This document shows positions 62,027 through 64,000 of a DNA stretch of 64,000 nt, piece after piece. The notes beneath the pieces were generated by a model. It saw only the letters and a list, made by a program, of their open reading frames with translations, was not told the DNA's origin and did not search any database. Where the stretch lies: the NCBI RefSeq assembly GCF_014207565.1, contig NZ_JACHGJ010000006.1, positions 235,415 to 299,414 of the forward strand, read 5' to 3'. The position numbers were made by a program, and so were the translations under genes. Position 1 is the first letter of the stretch; each line of letters begins with the position of its first letter. This DNA is from Spirochaeta isovalerica. Its GTDB lineage: Bacteria; Spirochaetota; Spirochaetia; DSM-2461.

Positions 62027-62302
62027 TCAACCATAATATAAATCTACATCTAAAAAATCCTTAATATGTTTGGATAAAAATACAACTGTAGATAATAGAG
62101 CTTCATCAAATTGTTCCATAACAGGTGTATCAATAGGCTCACCGTCAAAAATAAGAGGATAGAGCTCATATGAGTTTTTATACAAAGCATCGAGAAACAA
62201 GATGCAATTTGTATATCCGTGAATTTGAGACTTATTAACTTCAATTCTTTCTGAAATATTATTTATAAGAGCTTCCGACGCTACTCTTTTGTCTATTGAC
62301 AT
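62027..62302 (-). CDS. Small hypothetical protein (91 residues)
   Basis: From ATG 62302, which has GGAGG 7 bases upstream; the frame opens at 62410 but the internal start is preferred. The product (MSIDKRVASEALINNISER...) is helical, with no motif I recognise. It is downstream of the primase-like gene on the same strand, possibly in one operon. Confidence 0.45.
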   Translation of the reverse strand: MSIDKRVASEALINNISERIEVNKSQIHGYTNCILFLDALYKNSYELYPLIFDGEPIDTPVMEQFDEALLSTVVFLSKHIKDFLDVDLYYG

Positions 62303-62342
62303 TACTTTTCCTCCAAAAAATATATAGATAATTTTATTCTTC

Positions 62343-63767
62343 TCAAATACGCGGAGGTGGACGGGAGGAGTGTTTATTAATGAGTTTTCCTTGCGGTACT
62401 TCTTCTTCATATATCTTTGCTATGAGCTGATTCTTTCTTGAAGAGGTCATTTTCAGTTTCTTTAAATATGATTGAAGCTCGGCTTCAGTGAAAGTTAACC
62501 GAATTGCGTCATAAAAGGTTAGGGGGGCTTTGATTTTTTTTTGATTCTCGTCTATCTCAGGCCAGTTCAGTCTGATCTTTTTTGATTTTTCCCCAATTTT
62601 AAAATCAGAAGATCGATCTATAATGTTTAGAGATTCTAACTCTTTCAAATAAAAACTGTAGTCTCTGGCATTTGAGATAGATTTCAATCGATCGCTATGT
62701 ATGGGGAAAAAATCAAGATGGGGATATTGTTCTCTTTTTATGCAAAGGAGTTCATAGAGTAGAGTGCTACGACTCAGATTTCCACAAAAATAAGTGAGAA
62801 TATTGGCAATATCTGTCTTACAGATAAAAATCTCTTTTCTAGTGGTACAGGAAGAATAATATTGATTCCAAATCCAAGTGGATTGTCGGTGAATCTCCTT
62901 CCTGATTCTTTCTTGATTTCCATTATGGATCTCATCCGAAAGATGATTGTGTTTGTTCCTTATCCAGGAAAAGACAATGTCTTCAGCTCTCATTTGGCTA
63001 TATCCCATTGATTTCAGATAGGCAAGAGTCTTGAATTGACTATGGTGACGGCTGTGGGATTTAAATAACCCATTGTCCAATAGATGTTTTCCTTCAATGA
63101 AAGAGGTTTTATTTTCTAAGATAGGCAATCCTGGTTGTTTCAGTTCATGAATATTACTGTTAGGTTTATCGCTTTTATTCTCATTGGTGACTTGAGATTG
63201 GTCGCATCTGATCTTTGAAGGTACTTGGTCCAGTTCATATGGTTCTAATGAAAGAAAATGTTGCATCTGGCCTTTCCAATGCATATCTGGAAATGAGCAA
63301 AATAATTGGTTTGTTCCAAAGGGAAGTCGGATTTTTCTCTTTCCCCAGGGGTACAATTCGACATCCAGACTGTCACAGTAAGCAGCTAACACAGAACGCA
63401 ATTGAATTACAGTTGATGAAGCTCCATGATATTCAGGACGGAACAAAATATGGTAATGCCCTTTACTCTGGGAAGTGCAAACCATAGAATTGCGCATCGA
63501 GAGCTTTAGTTCGGCGCAGATTGTTTCAACTTTATTCCATCCTCCTGAATCTATATCTATCAAGCCGAAAAGGCAGCTCTCCCCGGTTGATGTTCCAACA
63601 ATAATCTTCTGATCCAGGTGTTGTTGCACCAGATTTTTACTTAAACCATATCCCCTATTGATCTCAGTCCACATTTTCTCGGAATTTCTCTTTTTCAGGA
63701 TTAAAGGTTTCTCAAGCTTTGCAAAAACACGTATGTATTCGCTAAGCAATAGCTTTTCCTCAATCAT
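62343..63767 (-). CDS. Primase-polymerase-like replication protein (AEP superfamily)
   Basis: 474 residues. The N-terminal 150 residues contain an archaeo-eukaryotic-primase layout: LIDIDSGG with Asp71 and Asp73 (metal ligands), SKGHYH at 101-106 (the S-x-G-x-H-x motif), and LDVELYPWGKRKIRLPFG with Asp135 and Lys/Arg residues. The remaining 320 residues look helical and would be an accessory domain. Such primase-polymerase proteins initiate replication of integrative elements and small plasmids. Its start overlaps the stop of the truncated excisionase-like gene. Confidence 0.65.
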   Translation of the reverse strand: MIEEKLLLSEYIRVFAKLEKPLILKKRNSEKMWTEINRGYGLSKNLVQQHLDQKIIVGTSTGESCLFGLIDIDSGGWNKVETICAELKLSMRNSMVCTSQSKGHYHILFRPEYHGASSTVIQLRSVLAAYCDSLDVELYPWGKRKIRLPFGTNQLFCSFPDMHWKGQMQHFLSLEPYELDQVPSKIRCDQSQVTNENKSDKPNSNIHELKQPGLPILENKTSFIEGKHLLDNGLFKSHSRHHSQFKTLAYLKSMGYSQMRAEDIVFSWIRNKHNHLSDEIHNGNQERIRKEIHRQSTWIWNQYYSSCTTRKEIFICKTDIANILTYFCGNLSRSTLLYELLCIKREQYPHLDFFPIHSDRLKSISNARDYSFYLKELESLNIIDRSSDFKIGEKSKKIRLNWPEIDENQKKIKAPLTFYDAIRLTFTEAELQSYLKKLKMTSSRKNQLIAKIYEEEVPQGKLINKHSSRPPPRI

Positions 63768-63915
63768 TTATCTGATATCCAATAGGTGTAACTACGTTGG
63801 ATTCCATAAAATCATCCAGGTCTTTTTCCAGGAAGAGAACTCTCCGGCCAGTCTTGTAAAACTTTAACTTCCTCGCTGAGACCAATTGGTAGATATAGGA
63901 CGGAGTCCCTATATG
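63760..63915 (-). pseudogene. AlpA-type excisionase fragment, N-terminus lost
   Basis: Minus-strand frame that ends at 63760 with no start: it is closed upstream by a stop at 63916-63918. The product IGTPSYIYQLVSARKLKFYKTG then RVLFLEKDLDDFME is the C-terminal part of an AlpA/HTH_17 excisionase. The break coincides with the left end of an IS at about 63917. The stop overlaps the start of the primase-like gene, the normal order in integrative elements. Confidence 0.55.
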
Positions 63916-63916
63916 T

Positions 63917-64000
63917 CAACATAGTTGAAGGATCACTTTAAAAGGAGTTTCAACTATGAGATACAGTCTCGGATTCAAAGAGACACAGGTAAAAAAGGTA
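63917..64000 (+). mobile_element. Left end of an IS running off the window
   Basis: TGTCAACATAGTTGAAGGATC starting near 63917 cuts the excisionase gene and is followed by a strongly transposase-like ORF start. The boundary is inferred from the break in the AlpA reading; the right end is outside the window. Confidence 0.45.
63956..64000 (+). CDS. Start of a transposase orfA (truncated by window end)
   Basis: ATG 63956 with AAGGAG 9-14 bases upstream; only 15 residues are visible (MRYSLGFKETQVKKV). The start pattern resembles orfA transposases of IS3-type elements, but the short length leaves this uncertain. Confidence 0.45.
   Translation, partial: MRYSLGFKETQVKKV

Overview
The window looks like a piece of a spirochaete-type Gram-negative chromosome. 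This is a moderate-confidence call from gene style: many small Lys-Lys-led secreted proteins and lipoproteins, an UPF0303/VF530 pair, an ARMT1-like protein and a bacteriohemerythrin. No rRNA or complete tRNA is present to settle the taxonomy. Two regions differ sharply in base composition and content. Bases 1 to about 25.17 kb are ordinary, evenly composed housekeeping and regulatory sequence. From about 25.2 kb to the end the DNA is visibly AT-rich and holds lipoproteins, insertion sequences, pseudogenes and a defence gene cluster.

Backbone (1-25.17 kb). In order: the end of an unknown gene, a TrmJ-like RNA methyltransferase, a three-gene FecB/FecC/FecE-type ABC importer (iron-complex or corrinoid class), a THEP1-like NTPase, an MFS transporter, a DUF554 membrane protein, and an unusual protein with a leucyl/phenylalanyl-tRNA-transferase-like C-terminus. 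Next come a small lipoprotein, a sigma-54 activator with an RtcR-like CARF sensor domain, a large Cache-PAS-GGDEF-EAL protein, a LysR regulator divergent from a 52-residue membrane protein, VF530 and UPF0303 proteins, and an alpha/beta hydrolase divergent from an IclR regulator. An ARMT1-like protein, hemerythrin and several secreted proteins close the region.

Island boundary. At 25174-25215 the minus strand carries only the 3' part of a tRNA-Pro(GGG), from the anticodon loop to the discriminator base, followed by an intact terminator. The 5' part is missing. This is the expected scar of an element integrated in a tRNA gene. The island extends rightwards past the window; no integrase is visible, so the other end and the intact tRNA should lie beyond 64 kb.

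Island, left part (25.2-41.2 kb). Large lipoproteins (P-domain/PKD, RCC1 repeats), a DUF4424/YARHG-like secreted protein, a secreted EEP nuclease/phosphatase, a PLD-like zinc-ribbon protein and an overlapping three-gene cassette of unknown function. It also holds two IS3-family elements (33066-34370, frameshifted; 40003-41193, badly decayed) and several broken genes.

Island, defence part (41.4-59.5 kb). A long minus-strand array reads hsdM - hsdS - HEPN-like gene - hsdR - superfamily I helicase - DUF2290 - unknown - PD-(D/E)XK-like nuclease - unknown, mostly with 4-8 base overlaps or short gaps. Upstream lie a membrane protein and an HTH pair. On the plus strand, a large zinc-hook ABC ATPase resembling the anticodon nuclease RloC is translationally coupled to a TraB/Tiki-like protein. 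My reading is that hsdMSR restricts foreign DNA while the additional nuclease, helicase and RloC-like genes supply further layers of anti-phage response.

Right end (59.5-64 kb). A short tandem repeat pair, an IS256-family element (59989-61289) with a perfect 8-bp target duplication but a dead transposase, a zinc-finger-like remnant protein, a primase-polymerase-like protein and a truncated AlpA-type excisionase cut by another IS that runs off the window. This looks like the replication/excision core of a decayed integrative element.
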